Notes under the pieces: model-generated
What the model was told of the DNA's origin: nothing
Seen by the model: only the letters and a program-made list of their open reading frames with translations
Database searches by the model: none
Position numbers and translations under genes: made by a program
Shown: piece after piece, positions 13,445 to 23,138 of the stretch
Layout: each line of letters opens with the position of its first letter
Numbering within the stretch: position 1 is the first letter of the stretch
Origin: Arthrobacter sp. SLBN-112
GTDB lineage: Bacteria; Actinomycetota; Actinomycetes; Actinomycetales; Micrococcaceae
Length of the DNA stretch: 64,000 nt
Direction of reading: 5' to 3'
Assembly: GCF_006715225.1 (NCBI RefSeq)
Contig: NZ_VFMU01000001.1
Coordinates: 2,542,001-2,606,000, forward strand

Positions 13445-13531
13445 CGCGATACAGACATCCTCCGCGTGCTCGCTCGTTCCTCGCTTAGACGCACGCTTCC
13501 GGATGCCTGCATCGCGCATATCTCCCTTGCA

Positions 13532-14194
13532 TCACCGCGCCGGCAGGCCGTACCTGTGTTCCGGCCTGCCGGTGGTTCCGTAGCGGAGCTGGATATCCAC
13601 CGCGCCGTCGTCGGCCAGGGAGGACAGGTACCGCTGGGCGGTGGCCCGGGAGACGCCCACCCGGGAGGCCACTTCGGCGGCGGAGTACTGCTCACCGGGA
13701 ACCAGGGATTCCAGCACCGCCGCTTCGGTTGCCGAGCGGGGTTTCGACGACGGCGTGACGTCGCCCGGAATCAGTGAACGCTTGGCACGTTCCACCGCTT
13801 CCTGGTCCAGTGCCCCGGGCTGGCCCAGGAGGCGCCGGTACCGGGCATAAGAGCGCAGCTGCTGGGACAGTGACTCCGCCGTGAAGGGCTTGAGCAGGTA
13901 CCCCAGGGCGCCGCGGCGGAAGGCCACCCGGAGGGATGCGGCATCGGAGGCGGCGCTGAGGATGATGGTGTCCACATCCAGCTGCTGCAGCAGGTCCAGG
14001 CCGGAAGCGTCCGGCAGGTAGACATCCAGCAGCACCAGGTCGGGCCGCAGGCTGTGGATGGCCTGCAGCGCCAAAGACGCCGTACCCACCGGTGCCAGGG
14101 CCAGGAACCCGGCCACCGAGTCAACATAGGCTGCATGGAGCTTGGCCACGTGGAAGTCATCGTCCACGATCAGGACCCGAAAATCATCAGCCAT
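13532..14194 (-). CDS. Response regulator, CitB/DcuR type
   Basis: 220 residues. The receiver domain has acidic pocket VDDD (11-13), phospho-acceptor Asp57 (LVLLDVYLPDASG) and the conserved Lys in LLKPF. The C-terminal winged helix (YSAAEVASRVGVSRATAQRYLSSL) binds DNA. The start at 14194 is chosen because AAAGGATGAGA precedes it at ribosome-site distance; ATG 14200 would be too close. It overlaps the sensor kinase stop by 8 bases, so the pair is co-translated. Its likely target is the divergent citrate transporter. Confidence 0.9.
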   Translation of the reverse strand: MADDFRVLIVDDDFHVAKLHAAYVDSVAGFLALAPVGTASLALQAIHSLRPDLVLLDVYLPDASGLDLLQQLDVDTIILSAASDAASLRVAFRRGALGYLLKPFTAESLSQQLRSYARYRRLLGQPGALDQEAVERAKRSLIPGDVTPSSKPRSATEAAVLESLVPGEQYSAAEVASRVGVSRATAQRYLSSLADDGAVDIQLRYGTTGRPEHRYGLPAR

Positions 14195-15935
14195 TCTCAT
14201 CCTTTCCGGCTGCCCCCGGGGTGGCGGCGGCAGATGTTCCCGCCGTCGTATGCGGCAGGGTGGCCATGAACACGGCACCCGGCCCGCCCCTGGTCCCGCG
14301 CTCCAGTACCTTCACATCGCCGCCGCGGCGCCGTGCCAGCTGGCGCGCCAGGGCCAGTCCGAAGCCCTGCCCGCCGCCTGCGCGGACGGGACCGGAAGCG
14401 GTAGTGAAACCTTCGGCAAACACGCCTTCCGCGTCCGTGCCTTCTGCCAGCCCGTCGCCGGAGTCCGCCACCACGATATGCAGCGTGCCGCCGTCGTCTG
14501 CCGGCTCATCCAGAACTTCAAGCTCAACCCAGCGGTCCGTCGATGACCCCGCCACGGCGGCGTTGACGGCGTTGTCGATCAAGTTGCCCAGCACCGTGGT
14601 GACATCCTGGGCCTCCGTGACCTGCCCCCGGACAAGGGTCTCCGGGCCGATGCGGAGGGCGACGCCGCGCTCGTCCGCCTCCACGCCCTTGGCGCCCACG
14701 AAGGCCTGAAGGTACGGGTCCTGCAGCAGTTCGGCCTGGTCCACCGGGAACTTCAGCGGACCCGTGGCGGCCAGCCCGGCGAGGTAGTCGCGCGCCTCCT
14801 GGTGCTGGCCGATGCCCAGGAAGCCGGCCAGGGTGTGCAGCTGGTTGGCGAACTCGTGCCGCTGGGCCCGCAGCGCCGTGGACATGGTGCCGACGGCGTC
14901 CAGCTGGCGGGTCAGCTGCTGCAGCTCGGTGCGGTCCCGCAGCATGATGACCCAGCCCAGGTCCTCGCGCCGGTGCAGCGCCTTGCGGGCGTTCGCCACC
15001 AGGACGCGGCCGCCGGCCACCAGCTCCAGTGCATCCACGGGGGAGCCTGCCGTACCGGGGACATCGGTGCCGGAGCCCGGGCGGGTCAACGCTTTCAGCT
15101 GCTCCGGAACCGGCGCTTCCTCCCACCGTGTTCCGGCCAGGTCGGGCAACTCCAGCAGGCGCTGGGCGGCGGCGTTGAAGACGCTCACCCGGCCGTCGGC
15201 ACTGACGCCGATGACGCCGTCGTCCACCCCCTGCAGCACCGCCACCTGGTCGTGGACCAGCGTGCTGATCTCTTCCGGCTCCAGGCCCAGGGTGAGCCGC
15301 TGCAGGCGGCGGCGCAGCAGGAAGGACCCCACGATCCCGGCCAGCAGGGCGCCCGCTGCCGTCAACGCCACCGGTCCGATGTCGCGGGCCACGCTTTGGG
15401 CCACGGTCTCCATGGAGTAGCCCACGCTTACCTCGCCCACCACAGTGTCGGTACCTGGGGCATATACGGGCACCTTGGCGCCGGCGGAGGGACCCAGGGT
15501 GCCGGTGTTCCGGGTGGTGATTTCCTGCCCGGACAGGGCCTCGGAGGGATCGGTGCTCACCTTCTCACCCAGCCGCTGCGGATCCGGATGGGCCAGCCGG
15601 ATGCCGGTTTCGTCGGTGATGACCACGAAGAGGGCGCCGGTCCGGGTCCGCGCGGCCTCGGCTGAAGACTGGATCGGCCCGGCCAGAAGCTCGGCGGGCG
15701 GGGGAGTGCCGGGCTGTTCGCTGATGGCCAGGACGTTGGCCCTGACCTCAGGATCGGAGGCAACGGTCCGGGCCAGCGTCAGCGCCTGGTTTTCGGCTTC
15801 GGTGCCCACCCGGTCGTACGTCAGCCAGGCATGGACGGCGGCGCTGAGCAGCACCACCAGCAGCACCACCGCCAGCTGCAGCAGCAGGGTCTGGGTGGAA
15901 AACCGCAGCGGCGGCCGGGGCGCGGAACGCTGCAT
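14187..15935 (-). CDS. Sensor histidine kinase, CitA/DcuS type
   Basis: 582 residues. An N-terminal membrane helix (about 13-37) is followed by an extracytoplasmic PAS-like sensor, a second helix (about 180-200), a cytoplasmic PAS domain (VDDGVIGVSADGRVSVFNAAAQRLL) and the kinase core. His360 lies in RAQRHEFANQLHTLAGFL, the CitA/DcuS-type phospho-acceptor, and GHKL motifs follow (NLIDNAVNAA, DSGDG, GQGFGLAL). A strong AAGGAGG precedes the ATG. It sits divergent to a CitMHS transporter, so the ligand is most likely citrate or a related tricarboxylate. Confidence 0.92.
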   Translation of the reverse strand: MQRSAPRPPLRFSTQTLLLQLAVVLLVVLLSAAVHAWLTYDRVGTEAENQALTLARTVASDPEVRANVLAISEQPGTPPPAELLAGPIQSSAEAARTRTGALFVVITDETGIRLAHPDPQRLGEKVSTDPSEALSGQEITTRNTGTLGPSAGAKVPVYAPGTDTVVGEVSVGYSMETVAQSVARDIGPVALTAAGALLAGIVGSFLLRRRLQRLTLGLEPEEISTLVHDQVAVLQGVDDGVIGVSADGRVSVFNAAAQRLLELPDLAGTRWEEAPVPEQLKALTRPGSGTDVPGTAGSPVDALELVAGGRVLVANARKALHRREDLGWVIMLRDRTELQQLTRQLDAVGTMSTALRAQRHEFANQLHTLAGFLGIGQHQEARDYLAGLAATGPLKFPVDQAELLQDPYLQAFVGAKGVEADERGVALRIGPETLVRGQVTEAQDVTTVLGNLIDNAVNAAVAGSSTDRWVELEVLDEPADDGGTLHIVVADSGDGLAEGTDAEGVFAEGFTTASGPVRAGGGQGFGLALARQLARRRGGDVKVLERGTRGGPGAVFMATLPHTTAGTSAAATPGAAGKDENG

Positions 15936-16077
15936 TCATCCTCCTTGACGGTGTTGGCGGTGCTGTTGAAGTGCGCGGCTTCAGCGCGAAAGCGCTGTGA
16001 GCACAATGAGCAAAATGCTTCCAATAAGCAGTATGCCAATCAATTGAGCCAAAGGCACTGCCGTGACGGACGCCACC

Positions 16078-16090
16078 CTACAGTCTGTAG
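16078..16090 (+). promoter_or_regulatory. CTACAG-T-CTGTAG palindrome in citrate transporter promoter
   Basis: A perfect 6-1-6 inverted repeat, which includes TACAGT, a good -10 hexamer, 45 nt before the transporter start. It may be the promoter core and/or an operator. A second hairpin with a GAAA loop (15982-15997) lies nearer the sensor kinase. Confidence 0.4.
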
Positions 16091-16135
16091 CACGCATCAC
16101 AACGCTGTGGTGCCGTTCACAAGAAGGAGCCGGCT

Positions 16136-17602
16136 GTGCTGGTAATACTTGGATTCGCCATGATCGCGGTATTCATGGTGCTGATCATGACGAAGAAGTT
16201 GACGCCAGTGCTGGCGTTGATCATTGTCCCTACTGTTTTTGGCCTTTTCGCCGGCGCCGGCCTCGGCATCGGCGACATGGTCATGGACTCGATGAAGTCC
16301 ATGACATCCACCGCGGCGCTGCTGATGTTCGCCATCATCTACTTCGGCCTGATGATCGACGTCGGGCTCTTTGACCCGCTGGTGAAGTTCATCCTCCGCA
16401 AGCTGGGCAACGACCCCGCCAAGGTTGTCCTGGGCACCGCAATCCTGGCGGCCGCCGTGTCGCTGGATGGCGATGGATCCACCACGTTCATCCTCACCAC
16501 CGCCGCCATGCTGCCGGTCTACCTGCGCCTCAAGATGAGCCCGGTAGTCCTCACCTGCGTGGCCGGCCTGGCCAACGGCACCATGAACATCCTGCCGTGG
16601 GGCGGCCCCACCGCCCGCGCCGCCACCGCCCTGAAGATCGACGTCAACGACGTCTTCGTCCCCATGATCCCGTCCCTGGTGGCCGGCCTGGTTGTCGTCT
16701 TCGCCTTCGCCTGGCTGCTGGGCCTGCAGGAGCGCAACCGCCTCCGTGCCACCGCACCCGAGATCTGGAGCGTCCTGGACACTGCAGAGCAGTTCGATGG
16801 AACGTCCGACGGCGGCACCTCTGCAGCTGCCTCCGGCTCCGGCCGTGGGCGCAAGGGCGGCAACCCCGGCGGCGCAGTCCCCGCCGGTGGATCCGTGGCT
16901 GTCCTGGAGCGCACCGAAACCCTGGTGGATGATCACGACTCAGCCATGGCGGACACCGCGCTGGACCCCAACCGCAGCACCCTGCGCCCCAAGCTGTTCT
17001 GGTTCAACCTGGCCCTGACCGTCGCCGTCATGGTGGTCCTCGTGGCCAACATCATCCCGCTGCCGTTCGTGTTCATGGTGGGCGCCGCCATCGCCCTGCT
17101 GGTCAACTTCCCCAAGGTCAAGGACCAGGGCGCCCAGCTGATCGCACACGCTCCGTCCATCGTTGCCGTGGTCAGCATGGTCATGGCCGCCGCCGTCCTC
17201 ACCGGTGTCCTGAAGGGCACGGGCATGGTGGAAGCAATGTCCGCATGGCTGGTCCAGATCATCCCGTCCTCGATGGGCCCGTTCATGGCCGTCATTACCG
17301 GCATCCTGAGCATCCCCATGACGTTCTTCATGAGCAATGACGCGTTCTACTTCGGTGTCCTGCCGGTACTGAGCGAGACCGCCGCGCACTACGGGGTTGG
17401 CGCTGCCGACATGGCCCGTGCCTCCATCACCGGCCAGCCGTTCCACCTGCAGAGCCCGCTGGTTCCTGCCATCCTGCTGCTGGTTTCGCTGGCCAAGGTG
17501 GACCTCGGCGACCACCACAAGAAGGTCCTGTGGCGCACCGCGGTCATCTCCCTGGTAATGCTTGGCGTCGGACTGCTGACTGGAGCCATTGGAATCGGTT
17601 AG
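16136..17602 (+). CDS. CitMHS-family citrate/metal transporter
   Basis: 488 residues, about 11-12 membrane segments, starting at GTG 16136 with GAAGGAG 7 bases upstream. The family imports citrate as a complex with Mg2+ or other divalent cations, or with H+. Typical features are the SLDGDGSTTFILT motif near residues 100-115, GTMNILPWGGPT near 145-160, and MTFFMSNDAFYFGVLP near 395-410. A cytoplasmic loop of roughly 85 residues (about 198-285) is rich in Gly/Ser and charged residues. Divergent from the CitA/CitB-type system, which probably activates it when citrate is outside. Confidence 0.92.
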   Translation: MLVILGFAMIAVFMVLIMTKKLTPVLALIIVPTVFGLFAGAGLGIGDMVMDSMKSMTSTAALLMFAIIYFGLMIDVGLFDPLVKFILRKLGNDPAKVVLGTAILAAAVSLDGDGSTTFILTTAAMLPVYLRLKMSPVVLTCVAGLANGTMNILPWGGPTARAATALKIDVNDVFVPMIPSLVAGLVVVFAFAWLLGLQERNRLRATAPEIWSVLDTAEQFDGTSDGGTSAAASGSGRGRKGGNPGGAVPAGGSVAVLERTETLVDDHDSAMADTALDPNRSTLRPKLFWFNLALTVAVMVVLVANIIPLPFVFMVGAAIALLVNFPKVKDQGAQLIAHAPSIVAVVSMVMAAAVLTGVLKGTGMVEAMSAWLVQIIPSSMGPFMAVITGILSIPMTFFMSNDAFYFGVLPVLSETAAHYGVGAADMARASITGQPFHLQSPLVPAILLLVSLAKVDLGDHHKKVLWRTAVISLVMLGVGLLTGAIGIG

Positions 17603-17653
17603 TCTTTAGCTGCCCGCGCTCCTGTCCCTGAGGCAGGACCGGGTCTGGAAGGT

Positions 17654-17689
17654 GCCCGTCTGACGCCCGCTGGGGGCCGTCAGACGGGC
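17654..17689 (+). terminator. Rho-independent-like terminator of the citrate transporter
   Basis: A perfect 12-bp stem (17654-17665 with 17678-17689) and 12-nt loop, followed by the T-rich ATCTTCGTTTC. It lies 51 bases after the transporter stop and before gatC. Confidence 0.8.
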
Positions 17690-17749
17690 ATCTTCGTTTC
17701 CGCACTAGACTGGATCGGAAAACAATTACGAACTTTGCAGGGGAGATCC

Positions 17750-18046
17750 ATGGCTGCGATCAACCGTGACGACGTCGCGCATCTCGCGCGGCTCGCTCAC
17801 ATCGAGATGAGTGCCGAAGAGCTGGACAGGATGGCCGGCGAGCTGGCCGTCATTGTCGATTCGGTCAAGTCCGTCAGCGAGGCCGCCGGGGATGACGTCC
17901 CGGCCACCTCCCACCCCATTCCGCTCACCAACGTCTTCCGCGAGGACGTTGTGGGGCACACCTTTACGGCGGAACAGGCACTCTCCGGCGCTCCGGATTC
18001 CGATGACAACCGTTTCAAGGTCCCGGCCATCCTGGATGAGGCATAA
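17750..18046 (+). CDS. gatC: Asp/Glu-tRNA amidotransferase subunit C
   Basis: 98 residues, first gene of gatCAB. GatC holds the A and B subunits together so that misacylated Glu-tRNA(Gln) or Asp-tRNA(Asn) can be amidated. Typical N-terminus [17 protein letters not shown] and C-terminal LREDxV-like [13 protein letters not shown] 17750 is preferred over an in-frame TTG at 17735 because GGGGAG precedes it. A TAGACT -10 candidate is at 17706-17711. Confidence 0.96.
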   Translation: MAAINRDDVAHLARLAHIEMSAEELDRMAGELAVIVDSVKSVSEAAGDDVPATSHPIPLTNVFREDVVGHTFTAEQALSGAPDSDDNRFKVPAILDEA

Positions 18047-18048
18047 CC

Positions 18049-19623
18049 ATGACTGAAAACAACACCACCGGCACCAGCGCCGAAGCCCTGATCCGCCTGT
18101 CCGCCGCGGAGCTGGCCGGGAAGCTCGCCGCCGGCGAGGTCACCGCCGTCGAAGTTACCCAGGCCTACCTGGACCGCATCGCTGCCGTGGACGGCCTGGT
18201 CAACGCGTTCCTGCACGTCAACGCCGAGGAGGCGCTCGCCGTCGCCGCCGAGGTGGACGCCATCCGCGCCGCCGGCGGAGCCGAGGCTGAGGCCCTGCAC
18301 GTGCTCGCCGGCGTCCCCATCGCCGTCAAGGACCTCATCGTCACAGTCGGACAGCCCACCACTGCGGGCTCGAGGATCCTCGAAGGCTGGCACAGCCCCT
18401 ACGATGCCACCGTGGTGGAACGCCTCCGCGCTGCCAAGATGCCCATCCTGGGCAAGACCAACCTGGATGAGTTCGCCATGGGCTCCTCCACCGAGCACTC
18501 GGCCTACGGCCCCACCCGCAATCCATGGGACCTGGACCGTATCCCGGGCGGCTCCGGCGGTGGTTCGGCTGCGGCCGTTGCCGCCTTCGAAGCACCCCTG
18601 GCCCTGGGAACGGACACCGGCGGTTCCATCCGGCAGCCCGGTGCCGTCACCGGAACGGTTGGCGTGAAGCCCACCTACGGCAGCGTCTCCCGCTACGGTG
18701 CCATCGCCATGGCCTCCTCACTGGACCAGATCGGCCCGGTCACCCGGACCGTGCTGGACTCCGCCCTCCTGCACCAGGTCATCGGCGGCCACGACCCGCG
18801 TGACTCCACCTCCCTCCCGGACCCGCTGGCGGACCTGGTTGCCGCCGCGAAGACCGGCAACGTGGAGGGCCTGCGGATCGGCATCATCAAGGAACTGCAC
18901 GGCGAGGGCTACCAGGCCGGCGTCGAAAACCGTTTCAACGATGCCTTGGAGCTCCTTAAGGAAGCCGGCGCGGAGATCGTGGAGGTCTCCTGCCCCAACT
19001 TCCAGTACGCCCTGGGCGCCTACTACCTGATCATGCCGTCCGAGGCCTCCTCCAACCTGGCCAAGTTCGACGGCGTCCGCTACGGCCTGCGCGTCCTCCC
19101 CGAAGAGGGCCCCATGACCATCGAACGCGTCATGGGTGCCACCCGCGCCGCCGGTTTCGGCGACGAAGTGAAACGACGCATCATCCTGGGCACGTACGCC
19201 CTGTCCGCCGGCTACTACGACGCGTACTACGGCTCCGCCCAGAAGGTGCGCACGCTGGTCCAGCGCGACTTCGAGGCCGCCTTCACCGTGGCCGACGTCC
19301 TGATCTCGCCCACCGCCCCCACCACGGCCTTCCCGCTGGGAGAAAAGCTGGACGACCCGCTGGCCATGTACCTCAACGACGTCGCCACCATCCCCGCCAA
19401 CCTGGCAGGTGTTCCAGGACTGTCGCTGCCCGGCGGCCTGGCTGACGAGGACGGATTGCCCGTCGGCATCCAGCTGCTGGCCCCGGCCCGCGAGGACGCC
19501 CGCCTCTACCGGGTGGGTGCGGTCCTGGAATCGCTGCTCGAAGCCAAGTGGGGCGGCCCGCTGCTGGCCCAGGCTCCCGACCTCGCCGCAGCCGTCACCC
19601 TCGAAACCCAGGAGGCAAAATAA
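18049..19623 (+). CDS. gatA: Asp/Glu-tRNA amidotransferase subunit A
   Basis: 524 residues, 2 bases after gatC. The amidase subunit releases ammonia from glutamine. The Ser-cisSer-Lys triad is Lys94 (AVKD), Ser169 (PGGSGGGS) and Ser193 ([10 protein letters not shown]), with the same spacing as in Staphylococcus aureus GatA (75 and 24). Presence of gatCAB implies that Gln-tRNA and/or Asn-tRNA is made by the indirect route. Confidence 0.97.
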   Translation: MTENNTTGTSAEALIRLSAAELAGKLAAGEVTAVEVTQAYLDRIAAVDGLVNAFLHVNAEEALAVAAEVDAIRAAGGAEAEALHVLAGVPIAVKDLIVTVGQPTTAGSRILEGWHSPYDATVVERLRAAKMPILGKTNLDEFAMGSSTEHSAYGPTRNPWDLDRIPGGSGGGSAAAVAAFEAPLALGTDTGGSIRQPGAVTGTVGVKPTYGSVSRYGAIAMASSLDQIGPVTRTVLDSALLHQVIGGHDPRDSTSLPDPLADLVAAAKTGNVEGLRIGIIKELHGEGYQAGVENRFNDALELLKEAGAEIVEVSCPNFQYALGAYYLIMPSEASSNLAKFDGVRYGLRVLPEEGPMTIERVMGATRAAGFGDEVKRRIILGTYALSAGYYDAYYGSAQKVRTLVQRDFEAAFTVADVLISPTAPTTAFPLGEKLDDPLAMYLNDVATIPANLAGVPGLSLPGGLADEDGLPVGIQLLAPAREDARLYRVGAVLESLLEAKWGGPLLAQAPDLAAAVTLETQEAK

Positions 19624-21131
19624 TGAACACTGACGAAATCCTGAGTTTCGACGAGGCCATGGAGAAATATGATCCTGTCCTGGGGTTCGAGGTCCACGTG
19701 GAGCTCAACACCAAGACCAAGATGTTCTCCTCGGCCCCCAACGTTTTCGGTGACGAGCCCAACACCAACGTCAACGAGGTGGACCTGGGCATGCCGGGCG
19801 TCCTGCCCGTGGTCAACAAGACGGCGGTGGAGTCCTCCATCAAGATCGGCCTGGCGCTGAACTGCAAGATAGCCGAATCCTGCCGGTTCGCCCGAAAAAA
19901 CTACTTCTACCCGGACACTCCCAAGAACTTCCAGACCTCGCAGTACGACGAGCCCATCGCGTACGACGGCTACCTGGACGTTGAACTGGAGGACGGCACC
20001 GTGTTCCGCGTGGAGATCGAACGCGCGCACATGGAGGAGGACGCCGGAAAGCTGACCCACATGGGCGGCGCCACCGGCCGCATCCAGGGCGCGGACTTCT
20101 CCCTGGTGGACTACAACCGCGCCGGGGTTCCGCTGGTGGAAATCGTCACCAAGCCCATCGAAGGCGCCGGCTCCCGCGCACCGGAACTGGCCAAGGCGTA
20201 CGTGGCCGCCGTCCGGGAAATCGTGAAGAACCTCGGTGTCTCGGATGCGCGCATGGAACGCGGCAACGTCCGCTGCGACGCCAACGTCTCGCTCCGCCCG
20301 CACGGCCGCGAGCGGTTCGGCATCCGGTCCGAAACCAAGAACGTGAACTCGCTGCGCGCCGTCGAACACGCCGTCCGCTACGAAATCCAGCGCCATGCCG
20401 CCGTCCTGGACTCCGGCAACCCCGTGGTCCAGGAGACCCGGCACTGGCACGAGGACACCCGCACCACCACCTCGGGCCGGCCCAAGTCCGACGCGGACGA
20501 CTACCGCTACTTCCCGGAACCGGACCTGGTCCCCGTGGTTGCCTCCCGCGAATGGGTGGAGGAACTGCGCGCCACGCTGCCCGAACCCCCGGCCGAGCGC
20601 CGCAAGCGCCTCAAGGCGGACTGGGGCTACTCGGACCTGGAATTCCGCGACGTGGTGAACGCCGGCGTCCTGGACGAGATCGAGGAAACCATCGCGGCCG
20701 GCGCCTCGGCGTCCGTGGCCCGGAAGTGGTGGATGGGTGAGATCGTGGGCCGGGCCAAGGCCGCCGACGTCGACCCAGGCCAGTTGGGCGTCCAGCCCGC
20801 CACCATCGTGGAGCTCAGCCGCATGGTGGAAGCCGGCAAGATCAACAACAAGATGGCTACGGAGGTGCTGGACGGCGTGCTCGCCGGTGAAGGCACCCCC
20901 GAAGAGATCGTTGAGAAGCGCGGCCTCGCCGTGGTGTCCGACGACGGGCCCCTCCTGGAAGCCATTGACGCCGCACTGGCTGCCCAGCCCGACGTCGCGG
21001 AGAAGATCCGCGGCGGCAAGGTCCAGGCCATCGGTGCCATCGTGGGCGGCGTCATGAAGGCCACCCGCGGGCAGGCCGACGCCGGCCGCGTGAAGGAACT
21101 GATCCTAGAGAAGCTGGGCGTCACCGTCTAG
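19623..21131 (+). CDS. gatB: Asp/Glu-tRNA amidotransferase subunit B
   Basis: 502 residues. The ATG overlaps the gatA stop by one base and has AGGAGGC upstream. GatB binds tRNA and activates the aspartyl or glutamyl group. The signature [16 protein letters not shown] at the N-terminus, the [14 protein letters not shown] and RxExKN ([14 protein letters not shown]) segments and the C-terminal YqeY-like tail domain (residues about 340-500) are all present. Confidence 0.97.
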   Translation: MNTDEILSFDEAMEKYDPVLGFEVHVELNTKTKMFSSAPNVFGDEPNTNVNEVDLGMPGVLPVVNKTAVESSIKIGLALNCKIAESCRFARKNYFYPDTPKNFQTSQYDEPIAYDGYLDVELEDGTVFRVEIERAHMEEDAGKLTHMGGATGRIQGADFSLVDYNRAGVPLVEIVTKPIEGAGSRAPELAKAYVAAVREIVKNLGVSDARMERGNVRCDANVSLRPHGRERFGIRSETKNVNSLRAVEHAVRYEIQRHAAVLDSGNPVVQETRHWHEDTRTTTSGRPKSDADDYRYFPEPDLVPVVASREWVEELRATLPEPPAERRKRLKADWGYSDLEFRDVVNAGVLDEIEETIAAGASASVARKWWMGEIVGRAKAADVDPGQLGVQPATIVELSRMVEAGKINNKMATEVLDGVLAGEGTPEEIVEKRGLAVVSDDGPLLEAIDAALAAQPDVAEKIRGGKVQAIGAIVGGVMKATRGQADAGRVKELILEKLGVTV

Positions 21132-21353
21132 CGCCAGCCTGTTGAGGGACCCGATCCGGGCCGCAGCCAGCTTCGTCATGAGCCTCATGATGAATGCCGG
21201 CAGCGGTCCGGTCGGCGTTTAACCAGCACCATAAGCAGGTGGTGAGTACTCAGGCGTCGGGCGCCCAAAGTACCCGTGGCTGCCCGTTGGCGCCGGACCT
21301 ACACTGGAGCCCACGGGGTGCTGCTGCCCCGGCGGGACGCGGGAGGAACAGCA

Positions 21354-22049
21354 ATGATGCTCTGGGAACCAACGAGGATTCGCAAGGTTGTGCTCGCCGG
21401 GGCAGTGGCCCTGGCCTTGACGGGCACGGGAGCTGCCCTGGCCTGGTCTGCCACAGGCACGCCCACGCCGTCGCCATCCCAGTCGGCGCCCGGCCAGGAG
21501 AAGGCACCCGGGAAGGCAACGGCACCCGGCCAGCAGGACAAACAGGACAAAAAAGCCCAGCGACCGCAGCCGCTCCACGGCGAGGGCGTTGTGAAGAACC
21601 CTGACGGAACGTTCCAGGCCAAGCTGGAACAGCGCGGAACCGTGGAGTCTGTCAGCGATTCGGCCATTACCGTCAAGAGCGAGGACGGCTTCTCCCAGAC
21701 CTACACGGTGAACGGCGATACAAAAATCACCGTTATACCTGCCCCGGCCGCGGATGGTTCAGGAACAAATGGTTCGGGGACAAACGGCCCAAATGCTACG
21801 GGCGACGGCGGCAAGCGGCTTAAGCCGGCGGACGGAACCATCGCGGACATCGCCGTGGGGGACACCGTACGCATTTCGGGCGTGAAGGATGGGGACAAGG
21901 CCACCGCCAAGCGCGTTGTGAAGGGCGCCGGTGATGGGCCGGGCCTTGGTTTGGGACGCGGATTGGGACGCGGCCATGGCCTGGGACACAGGATGGGCCA
22001 GGGCAACCATCAGGACGACGGTAACCACCAGGACGACGACGGGGAGTAA
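21354..22049 (+). CDS. Exported DUF5666-like protein with Gly/His tail
   Basis: 231 residues from ATG 21354 (GGGAGGAAC ribosome site 6-14 bases upstream). An N-terminal hydrophobic helix with preceding Arg/Lys (about 9-31) is a signal peptide or anchor. The centre (about 80-190) resembles small OB-like DUF5666 repeats: GTVESVSDSAITVKSEDG... and DTVRISGVKDGDKATAKRV. The tail is Gly/His/Asp-rich (LGLGRGLGRGHGLGHRMG, then HQDDGNHQDDDG), which may bind metal. Function is unknown. Confidence 0.7.
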   Translation: MMLWEPTRIRKVVLAGAVALALTGTGAALAWSATGTPTPSPSQSAPGQEKAPGKATAPGQQDKQDKKAQRPQPLHGEGVVKNPDGTFQAKLEQRGTVESVSDSAITVKSEDGFSQTYTVNGDTKITVIPAPAADGSGTNGSGTNGPNATGDGGKRLKPADGTIADIAVGDTVRISGVKDGDKATAKRVVKGAGDGPGLGLGRGLGRGHGLGHRMGQGNHQDDGNHQDDDGE

Positions 22050-22097
22050 GGCCCGCATCCCTGCCCGGTCCGGCGTTCCGAAACCGGACACCCCGGC

Positions 22098-23009
22098 TCA
22101 GCCCTGCCGCACCAGTCCGGCCATGATGTCCTCGAGGGACTCGCAGACCATCACCACGGCGCGCCGCTTCAGGTTTTCCGGCCTGGCCAGCAGGTCGATC
22201 CTGCGGCGCGTGCTGATGCCCTCCAGCGGCCGCAGCACGATGTCCGGGTTGAGGACCGGTCCTGCGGTATACCTGGGCAGCAGGCCCACCACGCCGCCGG
22301 CGGCCACGAGCGCCGCCACCGTGGAGTAGTCGTTGATGCGGTGGACGATGTTCGGCTCCCGGCTGGAGACGGCAGCGACGGCGGACAGGACGTCGGCGGG
22401 GGAGTAGCCGGGGTGGCTGGTCACCCAGGCCTCGGCGCCCACGTCGTCCGCCGTGACCGTGTCCTTTTGCGCCAACGGGTGGCCGGCGGGCAGTGCCACG
22501 TCCAGGGGTTCGTGCGCCAGCGGGATCACCGCGACCCGTTCTGCGGGCCAGCGGGGACTGTGGTCCATGCGGTGCGCCAGGACCAGGTCGTACCGCGCCG
22601 TGAGGGCAGGGAAGTCCTGCTGGGCCACGTCCTCGTCGGACAGTTCGATCCGGGGGTGCTCCGGCTTGTCCAGCATCCGTGCCAGCGGCGCAAACAACGC
22701 CTGCCCGGCGCTGTGGAAGCCGCTGAGGGTCACCCGGCCTGCCGGCGATTGGTGATAGGTGCTCAGGGCGCCGCGGGCGTCGGCCATGGCACTGACGACG
22801 GCGGCGCCTGCGTCGGCGAGTACCTGGCCGGCTTCCGTGAGGACCAGGTTCCGGCCCTCCTTGCGCGTCAGCGGCACCTCCACCGTCCGCTGCAGGTGGG
22901 CCAGTTGCTGCGATACGGCCGAAGGGGTGACCATGAGTGTGTCTGCCACGGCCTTGACACTTCCCAGTGCTCCCAGTTCGCGCAGGATCTCCAGCTGATG
23001 TACTTCCAC
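22098..23009 (-). CDS. LysR-family transcriptional regulator
   Basis: 303 residues. The N-terminal helix-turn-helix (VKAVADTLMVTPSAVSQQLAHLQ) and the C-terminal substrate-binding fold are clear. It starts at GTG 23009; TAGACT lies exactly 6 nt upstream on the minus strand (23016-23021), fitting a leaderless mRNA. A CTAAT-C-ATTAG palindrome (23019-23029) overlaps that -10, so autoregulation is likely. It is divergent from tdh-kbl and may control threonine breakdown; the effector is not known. Confidence 0.88.
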   Translation of the reverse strand: MEVHQLEILRELGALGSVKAVADTLMVTPSAVSQQLAHLQRTVEVPLTRKEGRNLVLTEAGQVLADAGAAVVSAMADARGALSTYHQSPAGRVTLSGFHSAGQALFAPLARMLDKPEHPRIELSDEDVAQQDFPALTARYDLVLAHRMDHSPRWPAERVAVIPLAHEPLDVALPAGHPLAQKDTVTADDVGAEAWVTSHPGYSPADVLSAVAAVSSREPNIVHRINDYSTVAALVAAGGVVGLLPRYTAGPVLNPDIVLRPLEGISTRRRIDLLARPENLKRRAVVMVCESLEDIMAGLVRQG

Positions 23010-23018
23010 GATCCCAGT

Positions 23019-23029
23019 CTAATCATTAG
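23019..23029. promoter_or_regulatory. CTAAT-C-ATTAG operator candidate between LysR and tdh
   Basis: A perfect 11-bp palindrome overlaps the probable -10 of the LysR gene and lies 110 bases before tdh. It is AT-rich against a GC-rich background. It fits the small dyads bound by LysR proteins, though the binding is inferred. Confidence 0.4.
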
Positions 23030-23138
23030 CAGTAGCTACACCGTCGATTGAGAAGATCCTTGTTGTGCTAACGCTTCGGCAGGGCTTCAATGAGGAGGAC
23101 AAGACCTCGGATGTGAACGCCAAGAAGTAAGGACGCCA

